IMG/VR virus record: IMGVR_UViG_3300028569_000022
Location: 1-64,000 of that record
DNA from: a virus
DNA length: 64,000 nucleotides
Strand: one strand, 5' to 3'
The translations under genes were made by a program, and so were the position numbers. Shown one piece after another: positions 29,363 to 37,148 of the stretch. The notes under the pieces are model-generated. The model was not told where the DNA came from and ran no database searches. It saw only the letters and a list, made by a program, of their open reading frames with translations. How positions within the stretch are numbered: the first letter of the stretch is position 1; the number at the start of each line of letters is the position of its first letter.

Positions 29363-30347
29363 AATTGAAATATTTCAAGAGCAAGTTCTACCAGAACCAC
29401 CTATAGTCGTTTCTCCGTTTAATGTTATTCCTATAACCACAGGCGAACAATTCAGCATCTTCGTTCAAACAATTCCCTTTCCTGTAAACTTTAGATTGTT
29501 AAATTTCCTAAACGAGACTGGTAACAAAGGAAGTGTATGGTCCACATATGATTATGTATCGATCGGTTCTTCTCTTCCGTCTACTACGTTTACTTGGCCT
29601 ACAACGATTAGTTCAATTTCATCACAAAATCCGGTTGCTACATCATCTCAAATTCTATCAGTAGCATGTTGGGAAATTACTAACACTTCTACTAATAAAG
29701 CGTACGTCTATTATAATGTAGATGAACTAACATTTACTCCAACTACTACAGGAATCTATACTGTTTCAGTTAGCGGAATTGATGAAAATAGAGATTTAAT
29801 AACATTTAATCAAATCCCTTCCATTACAGCCGTTCAATTAAGCGACATATCAATAGCACAGAGCATAGGAGAGTTTAATGGCGTATTTAACGAAGAAGGA
29901 TTGTATCAAGTTGCATACGAAGTATACAATGAGTCAGGAGAAAACAGATATTGTTTGACGTTATCAGCAATTCACCCTCCACCATCTCCAACTCCGTCGG
30001 TAACGCCAACATCTACTGTAACTCCAACGCCAACGGTGACTCCGTCGCTTATCCCTTCATCAACTCCAACTCCAACTCCAACTCTAACGGTGACTCCTGG
30101 ATTGTCTCCAACGCCAACATCAACACCAACACCAACGTTAACCCCGACAGTAACTCCAACATTAACTCCGACTCCGACACAAACTCCTCCACCGACAATA
30201 TGGGTGGTTCCTAACGCAACACCTCGGTGGATTTGTGAGACTCCTGTATGTGATCCTGTTGTGGATGGAGACATTATCATAAAGACTACTCCGAGACTAG
30301 AACCCCCTTGCCCCGAACCTGAACCTGATTGTCCTTGTGATAATTAA
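29349..30347 (+). CDS. Surface-exposed structural protein with Thr/Pro-rich stalk
   Basis: 332 residues, overlapping the previous gene by 14 bases, so probably translationally coupled. The N-terminal ~200 residues contain a beta-domain related to one in the preceding protein (GSVWSTYDYVS...TFTWPTTI...WEITNTSTNKAY...TTGIYTVSVSG). Then comes a stalk of about 70 residues built from TPT/TPS repeats, and a Cys/Pro-rich tail (ICETPVCDP, CPEPEPDCPCDN) that could form disulfides or bind metal. Such stalks usually act as extended linkers. It is likely a displayed accessory of the neighbouring giant protein. Confidence 0.5.
   Translation: MKIVKIEIFQEQVLPEPPIVVSPFNVIPITTGEQFSIFVQTIPFPVNFRLLNFLNETGNKGSVWSTYDYVSIGSSLPSTTFTWPTTISSISSQNPVATSSQILSVACWEITNTSTNKAYVYYNVDELTFTPTTTGIYTVSVSGIDENRDLITFNQIPSITAVQLSDISIAQSIGEFNGVFNEEGLYQVAYEVYNESGENRYCLTLSAIHPPPSPTPSVTPTSTVTPTPTVTPSLIPSSTPTPTPTLTVTPGLSPTPTSTPTPTLTPTVTPTLTPTPTQTPPPTIWVVPNATPRWICETPVCDPVVDGDIIIKTTPRLEPPCPEPEPDCPCDN
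29985..30195 (+). repeat. Imperfect ACTCCAACx/ACGCCAACx short tandem repeats (Thr-Pro stalk)
   Basis: Runs of 6-base units such as ccaact and ccaacg encode alternating Thr-Pro and Ser-Pro. A similar but shorter Thr-Pro tract occurs on the minus strand at two places in 35151-36248. Such tracts are prone to length change by slippage. Confidence 0.8.
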
Positions 30348-30368
30348 CAACAAAGAGAATATGATTAT

Positions 30369-30376
30369 ATTAAATT
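30369..30376 (+). promoter_or_regulatory. Possible late promoter variant, ATTAAATT
   Basis: Three mismatches to TATAAATA, but it lies 6 nt before the ATG at 30383, like the clearer copies. Confidence 0.3.
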
Positions 30377-30382
30377 AATATT

Positions 30383-31003
30383 ATGGTTAAAGGAACAAAA
30401 ATAACCGAATTGATTTCTGTAGCAACTATGAATTCCACAATGGATGAATTGTTGGCAGGAAGCGACGGAAAAACTGTACTGGTTCCTATTAGTGCAATAG
30501 AAAGTGGAATAGCAAAAGTATTACAACTTGAAACTGAGCTTAAAAGCTTGTCTGCAGATATCATTCATCCAGTTAACTCTTCTACGGTTAATATGTATAT
30601 AGATTCTGCTGTGCGGGATCTATCTGCCGATTTTACTATTGTAGTAGATGAGTCTGTATTATTTCCTCAACTTCCTTTAATTTTTACGGAAAGTCTTACT
30701 GCAACAAACGGGATGCATAATAGAATGATTGTGCTTAGTTCCGACGATGACGTAACAGTAACTCTAATGCCGAATCTGTCATCTGGTTTAACGGTAAATT
30801 TTCTTCGATATGGATTTGGAGAGGTTAAATTCGTTTCAGGAGCTGGTGCTAAAGTATACACATATCCTGACAGCTCATATAACTTAATATCACACCAAAA
30901 CGCATGCGTCACAGCAATAAAAGGAACTGCTGACAAATGGAATCTGAAAGGTAGTTTGGGATCTCTAAAAGGCGGAAAATTTATTATCGAGCACAATCCG
31001 TAA
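30383..31003 (+). CDS. Small fibre or decoration protein
   Basis: 206 residues. Residues 1-75 are helical. The remainder is a compact beta domain with the pattern found in many phage fibre proteins: 'RYGFGEVKFVSGAGAKVYTY...HQNACVTAIKGTADKWNLKGSL'. The alternating strands, the G-x-G turn and the W-x-L-x-G end resemble fibre-tip repeats in which a 'gaGv' strand is followed by an 'a.l...g.d.W.l.G' strand. It converges on the minus-strand gene 31009-31323, whose stop is 6 bases away. It is probably a virion surface protein; receptor binding is only a guess. Confidence 0.5.
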   Translation: MVKGTKITELISVATMNSTMDELLAGSDGKTVLVPISAIESGIAKVLQLETELKSLSADIIHPVNSSTVNMYIDSAVRDLSADFTIVVDESVLFPQLPLIFTESLTATNGMHNRMIVLSSDDDVTVTLMPNLSSGLTVNFLRYGFGEVKFVSGAGAKVYTYPDSSYNLISHQNACVTAIKGTADKWNLKGSLGSLKGGKFIIEHNP

Positions 31004-31008
31004 TACTG

Positions 31009-31323
31009 CTACTCTTTTCTGACAGCATCCGCTTCTTTTACTATGTCTGTCAACGCAGCAATATAAGGAATCAAATCTACTGCAGTATCATGTTTATATC
31101 CTCCCGCAAAGCGAGAATATTTTTGATCTATGAATGATGCAAGAGCGACTGCTTTAACCGCATTTTCAGACAATTCTTTATCGGTATATTTTTTAATAAT
31201 AGCCTTTGTGAGATGCCAACATCCATCTTGACCCCAGGTGTCCGCATACTGTGAACCCCGTTCGTGCATGGTCTTTGCTGCTTCTTTTAGAGTGGTTGAT
31301 GCTCTTTCAATAAATTCATTCAT
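31009..31323 (-). CDS. Small helical protein, DUF6378-like
   Basis: 104 residues from the ATG at 31323 (a TTG two codons upstream is in frame). The sequence has ERGSQYADTWGQ, LTKAIIKKY, ALASFIDQKYSR and GYKHDTAVDLIPYIAAL. The RGxxY start with a later D-K-x-x-R and H-D-x-x-x-D-L pattern is familiar from small phage proteins of unknown function (DUF6378, as I recall; not verified). The acidic and His residues recall all-alpha NTP pyrophosphohydrolases, but I cannot show that link. A sigma70-like TATAAT (31332-31337, minus strand) precedes it, unlike the late octamers of its neighbours, hinting at earlier expression. Confidence 0.55.
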   Translation of the reverse strand: MNEFIERASTTLKEAAKTMHERGSQYADTWGQDGCWHLTKAIIKKYTDKELSENAVKAVALASFIDQKYSRFAGGYKHDTAVDLIPYIAALTDIVKEADAVRKE

Positions 31324-31373
31324 ACACAAATATTATACGAACAAACAGAACCTTATCAACTACTAAAACTATA

Positions 31374-33440
31374 TTAATATTTTATGCAATACAATAAAGC
31401 AACGTTTCTAGGTCGAGCAGATCCTGTGCCGAATCCGCCAGTATGAAGCTCTATGGCTGATCCTGATGTTACGGTAGTATTTTGGTAACTATTCAAGAGA
31501 TTTGGCCAAGTGTCTCTCGCATTTACTACGTGATCAACTCCTATATCTTCACATGAATCATTCAAGTCCAGCCAGTTAGTTGATAAGTTTCCGCCAGATT
31601 TATCTACTCTGTTAATTGGAGTACAAACCGTAACAGAACTTCTATTAGGATCTACAATCACAGCAGTGCCTTTCTGCTTACTTCCAAAGGGTCTTCCCTT
31701 ATCTACTTCTCTACCATCATCCCAACCCCGAACAAATTCGCCTCTCAAATCAGGAAGTTTACCTAGCGAGCCAAAGCTTGAACCTACTGCAGCATATAGT
31801 AACTCAAAATTTGCTTTTATACCTTGAATAGTATCTTCTCCATTCGGAACAATATCACCATTACAAACTAGCCATCCGGCCGGAGCAGTTCGTCTAGCAA
31901 AAGACATTACAGCACCGACTGGAATTACATTGTTTATTGTTGTTTGAGCACTGATGGTAATATCGTCGGTTCCGTTATTAACAATAATTCCAGCTCCAGC
32001 TTTTATTTTTTTAAACTCCAATATACCGTTTGTGTTTCCCTTCAGTACTTTTCCAACACCTGTTCCGATGTTTGAATTTACTGCATTTATCAGTGCGTTT
32101 CTCGAATCGAACGTAATTGAATTTATATCGCTCGTTACATTAATAGCTGAGCCTATCGAACTGAGACTTTTAAATTGCAAGGTTCCAAGTGAAGATTTAC
32201 CTGAGTAAAGCCCGAATGTTTGACTATTTCCCAAATTTTCAACATTTATTGTTTTGTATATTACTTCATCTTTTACGGTGATGCTTAATGTTCCGTTGTC
32301 ATCATTTAACTCGATGCCGTTTCCTGCACTAAGGGTTTTAAAGTGTAGCTCGAATCCACTTTGTCCAGAGAATACTGTAGTTCCGGTTCCGACATTTATT
32401 CCGTTAAACCCAGCCATTGCTGGAATAAATGTATCAATTTTAATTCCGTCTGCTGTCTCGGTGAGCTCTACGTATTTTCCTGCAGAGAGTGTTTTAAAAT
32501 GTAATGTGTTGTCAGTTAAATTTGAAAAAACTTTTTTGCCAAATCCTATATTTTCCCCAGACAATAAATTAACAACGCTTATGTGTATATTATTTAAACG
32601 ATCTTCAATTATAACGTTTGGACTAGCTGCTGACAGCGTTTTAAATATTAAGTTGTCATTAATTTTTTCTTTGTAAATAAAAGCTCCTTCAGGATGTGCT
32701 CTAACTGCTGAGACTGAATCTGTTGCTGAAATGACTATGTCAGCGTTGCTCATACCCACAGTAATGTTCTTCCCACTTTTAATTGTTCTAAACTCGAGTG
32801 GGTGAGTACTATTGTCGAGAACAACTCCAGTCCCTGTACCTATATTTTTTCCAGAAACTGTAGACGTTATAGTAACAAAATCATCAGCAGTCAATAAACT
32901 AATTCCAGTGCCTGCAACAAGAGTTTTAAAAGGTAAGATCGTTCCTTGTTTTTCTTTAGCTAATCCCACTCCGCTTCCGACATTGGAAGTTGAATTTGCT
33001 TCTCCAAGAGCAAGTCCGCTTGAATCAAGTCCTGTTATTTTTATAACATCACCAACTGCACTAACAGATATATTTGTGCTTCCAGAAACAATTTTTCTGA
33101 ATTCTAAACCTCTGTTAGCTTTTTGTTTAAAAATGTCTGCACCATAAGCAACACCAACATTTGAAGCAGAAATTAATTCCTGTCCGGAATACGGATTGCC
33201 TGCAGATAGTGTCACTGTTCCTATTCCTGTGCTGGGATCGATCGTAAGATAATCTCCCACGACTTTAATTTTACTAACACCAAACGCGCTAAATTCTGCT
33301 ACGTTTGTTTGCAATTGCTGTAACGCAACGTTTACTGAATTTACTTCAGATGTTAACGTAACAAAGTTGCTGTTGATTGATGACAGAGAATTTCCAACAC
33401 ACTCATTTTTGTCGATTAAAAGAACATTAGCAAGAGACAT
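31374..33440 (-). CDS. Tail-fibre protein with C-terminal phage tail-collar domain
   Basis: 688 residues. The N-terminus shares the ECVGNSLSSINSNF module with the proteins at 14254 and 16357. Residues ~70-500 hold eight repeats of about 50 residues, of the form 'N-(I/V)-G-x-G-x-x-V...L-x-F-K-T-L-x-A-G...I-x-(I/V)'. The last ~180 residues are a phage tail-collar domain: PVGAVMSFARRTAPAGWLVC, then LPDLRGEFVRGWDDGREVD and a final RNVALLYCIKY. Collar domains of this type close the distal part of fibres. A perfect late promoter lies 6 nt before the ATG. This is the clearest fibre in the window and a strong candidate for host recognition. Confidence 0.8.
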   Translation of the reverse strand: MSLANVLLIDKNECVGNSLSSINSNFVTLTSEVNSVNVALQQLQTNVAEFSAFGVSKIKVVGDYLTIDPSTGIGTVTLSAGNPYSGQELISASNVGVAYGADIFKQKANRGLEFRKIVSGSTNISVSAVGDVIKITGLDSSGLALGEANSTSNVGSGVGLAKEKQGTILPFKTLVAGTGISLLTADDFVTITSTVSGKNIGTGTGVVLDNSTHPLEFRTIKSGKNITVGMSNADIVISATDSVSAVRAHPEGAFIYKEKINDNLIFKTLSAASPNVIIEDRLNNIHISVVNLLSGENIGFGKKVFSNLTDNTLHFKTLSAGKYVELTETADGIKIDTFIPAMAGFNGINVGTGTTVFSGQSGFELHFKTLSAGNGIELNDDNGTLSITVKDEVIYKTINVENLGNSQTFGLYSGKSSLGTLQFKSLSSIGSAINVTSDINSITFDSRNALINAVNSNIGTGVGKVLKGNTNGILEFKKIKAGAGIIVNNGTDDITISAQTTINNVIPVGAVMSFARRTAPAGWLVCNGDIVPNGEDTIQGIKANFELLYAAVGSSFGSLGKLPDLRGEFVRGWDDGREVDKGRPFGSKQKGTAVIVDPNRSSVTVCTPINRVDKSGGNLSTNWLDLNDSCEDIGVDHVVNARDTWPNLLNSYQNTTVTSGSAIELHTGGFGTGSARPRNVALLYCIKY

Positions 33441-33446
33441 ATAAGC

Positions 33447-33454
33447 TATTTATA
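33447..33454 (-). promoter_or_regulatory. T4-type late promoter, perfect TATAAATA
   Basis: An exact match on the minus strand, ending 6 nt before the start codon at 33440. Confidence 0.8.
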
Positions 33455-33476
33455 ATAAAAGAACGTTTTTTGGTGT

Positions 33477-35129
33477 TTATCCTTTGTTGAATTCAATGAC
33501 AGCTGAACCGAAATCAGGATTAAACAAATATTCCCAGCGACAAAAATTATTTGGATTCGTTCCCCAGCACATTAATGTTTTATCTGATAAGGCAAACCCA
33601 ATATTGTCGCCTTGCATCGATCCAATTCCAAAATAACCAACCAACGTCCATTGTTTAGTGGAATTGTTTCGTCTAACCAACCATCGTTCATTCGAACCCA
33701 TTACAGCAAATGAATATGACCTCCCATCAAATAACCACACATCAACGAATGTTGTTTGCTCTGTTGCAATAATAAATGGTTTGAGGTAGCCTATTTCCTC
33801 AACATCAAACCCAACTTTGATCGAGTTAGCTACTGAGTTTGTGTTGGTTATGGCTTCATTCGGATTGAAGAACTTGCTGTTAAATGAGCACGAATTAAAG
33901 CAATTTCCTTTTGTTATAGTCTTAACGGTCGGAGTTAAGTTTTTATAACCGTGTTCTATTATTGCTTCTGTGATGACATTAGTTAACTCTTCTTTTGTAA
34001 AATTTGCTTGTACCTGTGAGATTTTAAAATTAGCGAGATCTTTAATGTTGTTCGGGCTTTCAAATTTTCCTTCATCTGTTTTAATTGAGGATAGAAATTT
34101 CCAACTCAACTCACTGTTTGTATTATCCTCTGAGTTAATAAAAAATATTGTTCCAGCTACATTGGTTTGATTGACTGAATTCAACGCGCAAACATCTTCA
34201 TAATAACGTACGGTTGGCTGATTTGGAGTTTCAGAGAAAAAGTAACTTGATTCCAAATCGTTACAGAAAACCAAATTAACAAAACGAGAATAGTTGTCGT
34301 TACTGTATCCAACAGCATTGAATACTCTATCGAGAGTAAATGGAAGTATTTGTACTTTATTCTTTAATACGTCTAAATTGCCTCCAAATAGTGGAAGCAA
34401 CGCACTAATCAAAGGGTTTGCGTCATCATCATTTAATATAGTAGAAATTTGTTGAGCTTCAGGAAGTTTTGAATCGAGCCAAATATTAATTTTAGGACTT
34501 TCCCAAGGAATAATGGGTTGGGCGTTAGATAACCGTAATCGAGGATTGTCTGATTTAATTTTAGATGCAAATTGCTTTGAAAGAGGTTCACTAATACTGT
34601 AAGTGGCTTTATTTGGATTCATAATATTTGTAGTAGTTGACACTGATATTAAGTATGTAATATTTGGATCAAGTGTTGTAAATGCACACACCTTATCATT
34701 TGGTGAATATGTGTCAAAGGTTTTGGAATCCAAACTAACTTTTTGTGCCTTTTTAATTGATGGGTAATCGGATAGGTTAATAGAGGAATTAAACGGAAAC
34801 TTAATAATGTGCCACGCTTCGGTTATATCACTACAGTCTAACGTTAATATGTCTGGTACAAAACCGTTTAATATACCATCAGTCTCTATTGTAAATTGCC
34901 TAACTGACCGAATGCAATATCCTCTACCCGGCTTAAGAGAAGTTACTGATTGTGATTCGGTTGACGCTCCATTAATATAAAAATCAATATTCGAGTTTGA
35001 TTCTTCGTTTGGAGAAAACGCTGAAATAATATCAGGAAAATTACTTAGGTGTCGTTCTGATGTTCCGTCAAATTGGAGTAAAGTAAATCTTGGGCTATTT
35101 TTTTCTCCGTTAATGTTAAAAGTTTTCAT
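33477..35129 (-). CDS. Fibre-like structural protein of unknown fold
   Basis: 550 residues. Two related segments in the N-terminal third share a pattern 'S-L-K-P-G-R-G-Y-C-I-R-S' and 'T-L-D-P-N-I-T-Y-L-I-S-V', suggesting a duplicated beta domain. The C-terminal ~100 residues (AVMGSNERWLVRRNNSTKQW, then VGYFGIGSMQGDNIGFALS) look like a lectin-like or tip domain. No known family or catalytic motif is recognised. It is upstream, on the same strand, of the collar-domain fibre at 31374 and has its own late-promoter-like octamer, so a virion surface role is likely. Confidence 0.5.
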   Translation of the reverse strand: MKTFNINGEKNSPRFTLLQFDGTSERHLSNFPDIISAFSPNEESNSNIDFYINGASTESQSVTSLKPGRGYCIRSVRQFTIETDGILNGFVPDILTLDCSDITEAWHIIKFPFNSSINLSDYPSIKKAQKVSLDSKTFDTYSPNDKVCAFTTLDPNITYLISVSTTTNIMNPNKATYSISEPLSKQFASKIKSDNPRLRLSNAQPIIPWESPKINIWLDSKLPEAQQISTILNDDDANPLISALLPLFGGNLDVLKNKVQILPFTLDRVFNAVGYSNDNYSRFVNLVFCNDLESSYFFSETPNQPTVRYYEDVCALNSVNQTNVAGTIFFINSEDNTNSELSWKFLSSIKTDEGKFESPNNIKDLANFKISQVQANFTKEELTNVITEAIIEHGYKNLTPTVKTITKGNCFNSCSFNSKFFNPNEAITNTNSVANSIKVGFDVEEIGYLKPFIIATEQTTFVDVWLFDGRSYSFAVMGSNERWLVRRNNSTKQWTLVGYFGIGSMQGDNIGFALSDKTLMCWGTNPNNFCRWEYLFNPDFGSAVIEFNKG

Positions 35130-35133
35130 TCTT

Positions 35134-35141
35134 AATTTATA
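35134..35141 (-). promoter_or_regulatory. T4-type late promoter, TATAAATT
   Basis: One mismatch to consensus on the minus strand; it ends 4 nt before the start codon at 35129. Confidence 0.55.
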
Positions 35142-35150
35142 ATACTTATA

Positions 35151-36248
35151 TTATTTTGCTTGCTGTTTCGACCTGAATAACGCTACAGCCGATACGTCTT
35201 TCCAATTTTGATCGTCGTTCCAAATCACAGAGTCATTCCATTTAACTTCCGCAGCAAAAATTGTTGTAGCCGTAGGAGTTGGAGTAATAGTTGGAGTTGG
35301 GTCCGGAGTGCATGTCGGAGTCGGAGTAAAGGGGAGTGTTGATGTGGGGGTTGGTGTGACGGATGGTGAGGTCGTCGGAGTAGGAAAAACCGTAGGAGTT
35401 GGAGGATTTGGGATTATTATAGCTTTAGGATCATAAATTAACTGACGAGAACTTGGTGAAATTCCTAAGACAGTCGAACCTGTAGTGAAATAATAAAACG
35501 TAAAGATATCTGTATCAACTACAGATAGTTGAACATTAGATGACACGAAAAGTTTGCTAGAAGAAGCACTAATATTGCTGTTTGGGGCAATCGACCAGTG
35601 ACAATTGTTAAAATCACACGCATCAAAATTATTTGCAAAAGTAACTCCGTCTATACCGTTAATAGTAAGAGTAAATCGCGAAACTGTAGTTGTGTCTATA
35701 ATGAAATATGTCTGATCAATTACGCTTGTATTTACTATTGAATTGTTTTTATCAATAAAAATAGTAGTAACCGGAGTTTGAATTGCTGCTGGAGTTGGGG
35801 AAGGAGGCGGTAAATAGTTCTCCGTTTTTGTCAAATCAGCCACGCCATCTACAAATCTTCCAGTTAACACATCAGATGTAGTAGTTGTAAACGGTTTATA
35901 TCCAAACACTGAGCCGATACGATCTTCGGAAAATTCTACAGCTGATCTAAAAAGACCATCTACTGAAACAATCATCGTTTTGAGTAATGCGCTTGTTTGA
36001 GCGGCCTCAGCAAAATAAAACGTATCAGAAAAGAAATTCCGCTTAAATGCTATTTTTTGATGAGCAACAAACGTAGTTTCTGGAGTCAAACCATACTTAA
36101 ACGATTGTGCTAATTGCTGAGTCAATTTTGGAAATGGAGTAGAGGTAGGAGTGGGAGTGGGCGTAGGCGTTGGTGAAGTGCGGGGAACGGGGGCTGTGTA
36201 ACGTATTCTGCCACCAAACGGATTTAAGTTACCTGCTGAACGATTCAT
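35151..36248 (-). CDS. Fibre-like protein with Thr/Pro stalks and one FGY module
   Basis: 365 residues from the ATG at 36248. This start is chosen because a GATAATTA element ends 5 nt before it; an ATG two codons upstream (36254) is also possible. Domains in order: a short Pro/Thr repeat after TAPVPRTSPTP; an FGY module (VEFSEDRIGSVFGYKP, then GRFVDGVADLTK) shared with the proteins at 16357 and 21020; a beta domain; a second TPTPTSTLPFTPTPT-like stalk; and a Trp-rich end (KWNDSVIWNDDQNWKD). The tail recalls W-N-D repeats in the proteins at 42666 and 47426. It is a likely surface protein; the function is unknown. Confidence 0.5.
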   Translation of the reverse strand: MNRSAGNLNPFGGRIRYTAPVPRTSPTPTPTPTPTSTPFPKLTQQLAQSFKYGLTPETTFVAHQKIAFKRNFFSDTFYFAEAAQTSALLKTMIVSVDGLFRSAVEFSEDRIGSVFGYKPFTTTTSDVLTGRFVDGVADLTKTENYLPPPSPTPAAIQTPVTTIFIDKNNSIVNTSVIDQTYFIIDTTTVSRFTLTINGIDGVTFANNFDACDFNNCHWSIAPNSNISASSSKLFVSSNVQLSVVDTDIFTFYYFTTGSTVLGISPSSRQLIYDPKAIIIPNPPTPTVFPTPTTSPSVTPTPTSTLPFTPTPTCTPDPTPTITPTPTATTIFAAEVKWNDSVIWNDDQNWKDVSAVALFRSKQQAK

Positions 36249-36359
36249 GATCATAATTATCAATTAAACTTATCAAAAAGCGTAAATGAAGCGTTCGTTT
36301 AATTTTGAGATGCAATTTTTGAAAATTTTCTTGAGTATATAGTTTTTTATTTGAGTTTG

Positions 36360-36367
36360 ATTAAATA
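36360..36367 (+). promoter_or_regulatory. Possible late promoter, ATTAAATA
   Basis: Two mismatches to TATAAATA; it ends 6 nt before the ATG at 36374. Confidence 0.45.
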
Positions 36368-36373
36368 ACCTTA

Positions 36374-36910
36374 ATGAAGAATTTTGATACATTATTCGAA
36401 AAAGAGTTAGAGCGCTTTCAGCTAGGAGGAATAATTGTAGGGGATCGCATCCGCTTTACAAAAGATTGCCTCAAATTAGATTACATTAAAAGCAGAGCAG
36501 CTTCATATCAAGATATTATCAAAGCTTGCTCTGAACCCACATTTGATCTTAACTTGCGAGTTGGTGCAGTAAAAAGCGTATATCCAACAACTTCACACAA
36601 TTACACCGGAGGAGTAACTGATGCTCCTGACGGTATCTTTTTGGACATTTATATCGAATATGCTCCAGGATTATATAGAAATCCAATGACGGTGCCAATC
36701 GACGCAGTAGAAGTCATTGATGATGGAAACAATAGAGGACCAGTGCCAGATAGTCTCGTAAGAAAAAACAGAGTGCACGGACCTGAGGAAATAAAAACCA
36801 AACAATCAGACTTTGCTAATATTAATTTGCCTACAAAAAACACCACTCTCCCAAATGCAAATAAGTGGGATGACGGAAAACCAGGCGGAGGAAATTTTTT
36901 AAAGGTTTAA
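36374..36910 (+). CDS. Hypothetical protein, probably virion-associated
   Basis: 178 residues. It begins with a short amphipathic helix (NFDTLFEKELERFQLGG) followed by a small beta-barrel-like region (IIVGDRIRFTKDCLK, then VGAVKSVYP and IFLDIYIEYAPG). A polar, probably disordered tail ends GKPGGGNFLKV. The helix resembles SAFETLFKKTLIEE in the acidic protein at 50722. I do not recognise the family. It is divergent from the minus-strand fibre at 35151 and preceded by a late-promoter-like octamer, which suggests late expression. Confidence 0.55.
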   Translation: MKNFDTLFEKELERFQLGGIIVGDRIRFTKDCLKLDYIKSRAASYQDIIKACSEPTFDLNLRVGAVKSVYPTTSHNYTGGVTDAPDGIFLDIYIEYAPGLYRNPMTVPIDAVEVIDDGNNRGPVPDSLVRKNRVHGPEEIKTKQSDFANINLPTKNTTLPNANKWDDGKPGGGNFLKV

Positions 36911-36947
36911 GTTTCCTAAAACCATACTACACTAGTATGCATGACCT

Positions 36948-37148
36948 ATGTTCAAAAATAAAATGCAAATAATCGTATATAAAATGGCTGTGGTAATATT
37001 CTATTGTATAGGGGATATTGCTTCAAAAATTAATTCTGAGTTTGCATATGAGATTTATCAGAAGTCTATGAAAGCATCTGTTAAATATGACGAGAAAATT
37101 GGTTGGTGGTTTTGGAAAGAACCTTTAAATACAAATACGACTTTATGA
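36948..37148 (+). CDS. Small hypothetical protein upstream of nrdB
   Basis: 66 residues. A hydrophobic N-terminal stretch (IIVYKMAVVIFYCIGDI) could be a membrane anchor; the rest is amphipathic and ends in a Trp-rich KIGWWFWKEP. Its TGA stop overlaps the nrdB ATG as ATGA, so it is translationally coupled to ribonucleotide reductase. A 7-bp hairpin with a 3-nt loop (36923-36939) lies just upstream. No family is recognised. Confidence 0.6.
   Translation: MFKNKMQIIVYKMAVVIFYCIGDIASKINSEFAYEIYQKSMKASVKYDEKIGWWFWKEPLNTNTTL

Noticed and set aside
29951-30280. Asn/Ser-rich plus-strand and Gly/Val-rich minus-strand frames in the Thr-Pro tract
   Set aside because: Alternative-frame readings of the 6-base repeat; no start context and pure low complexity.
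37103-37144. Upstream in-frame ATG as nrdB start
   Set aside because: It would overlap most of the end of the small upstream gene and adds residues outside the family; the ATG at 37145 overlaps the stop as ATGA.
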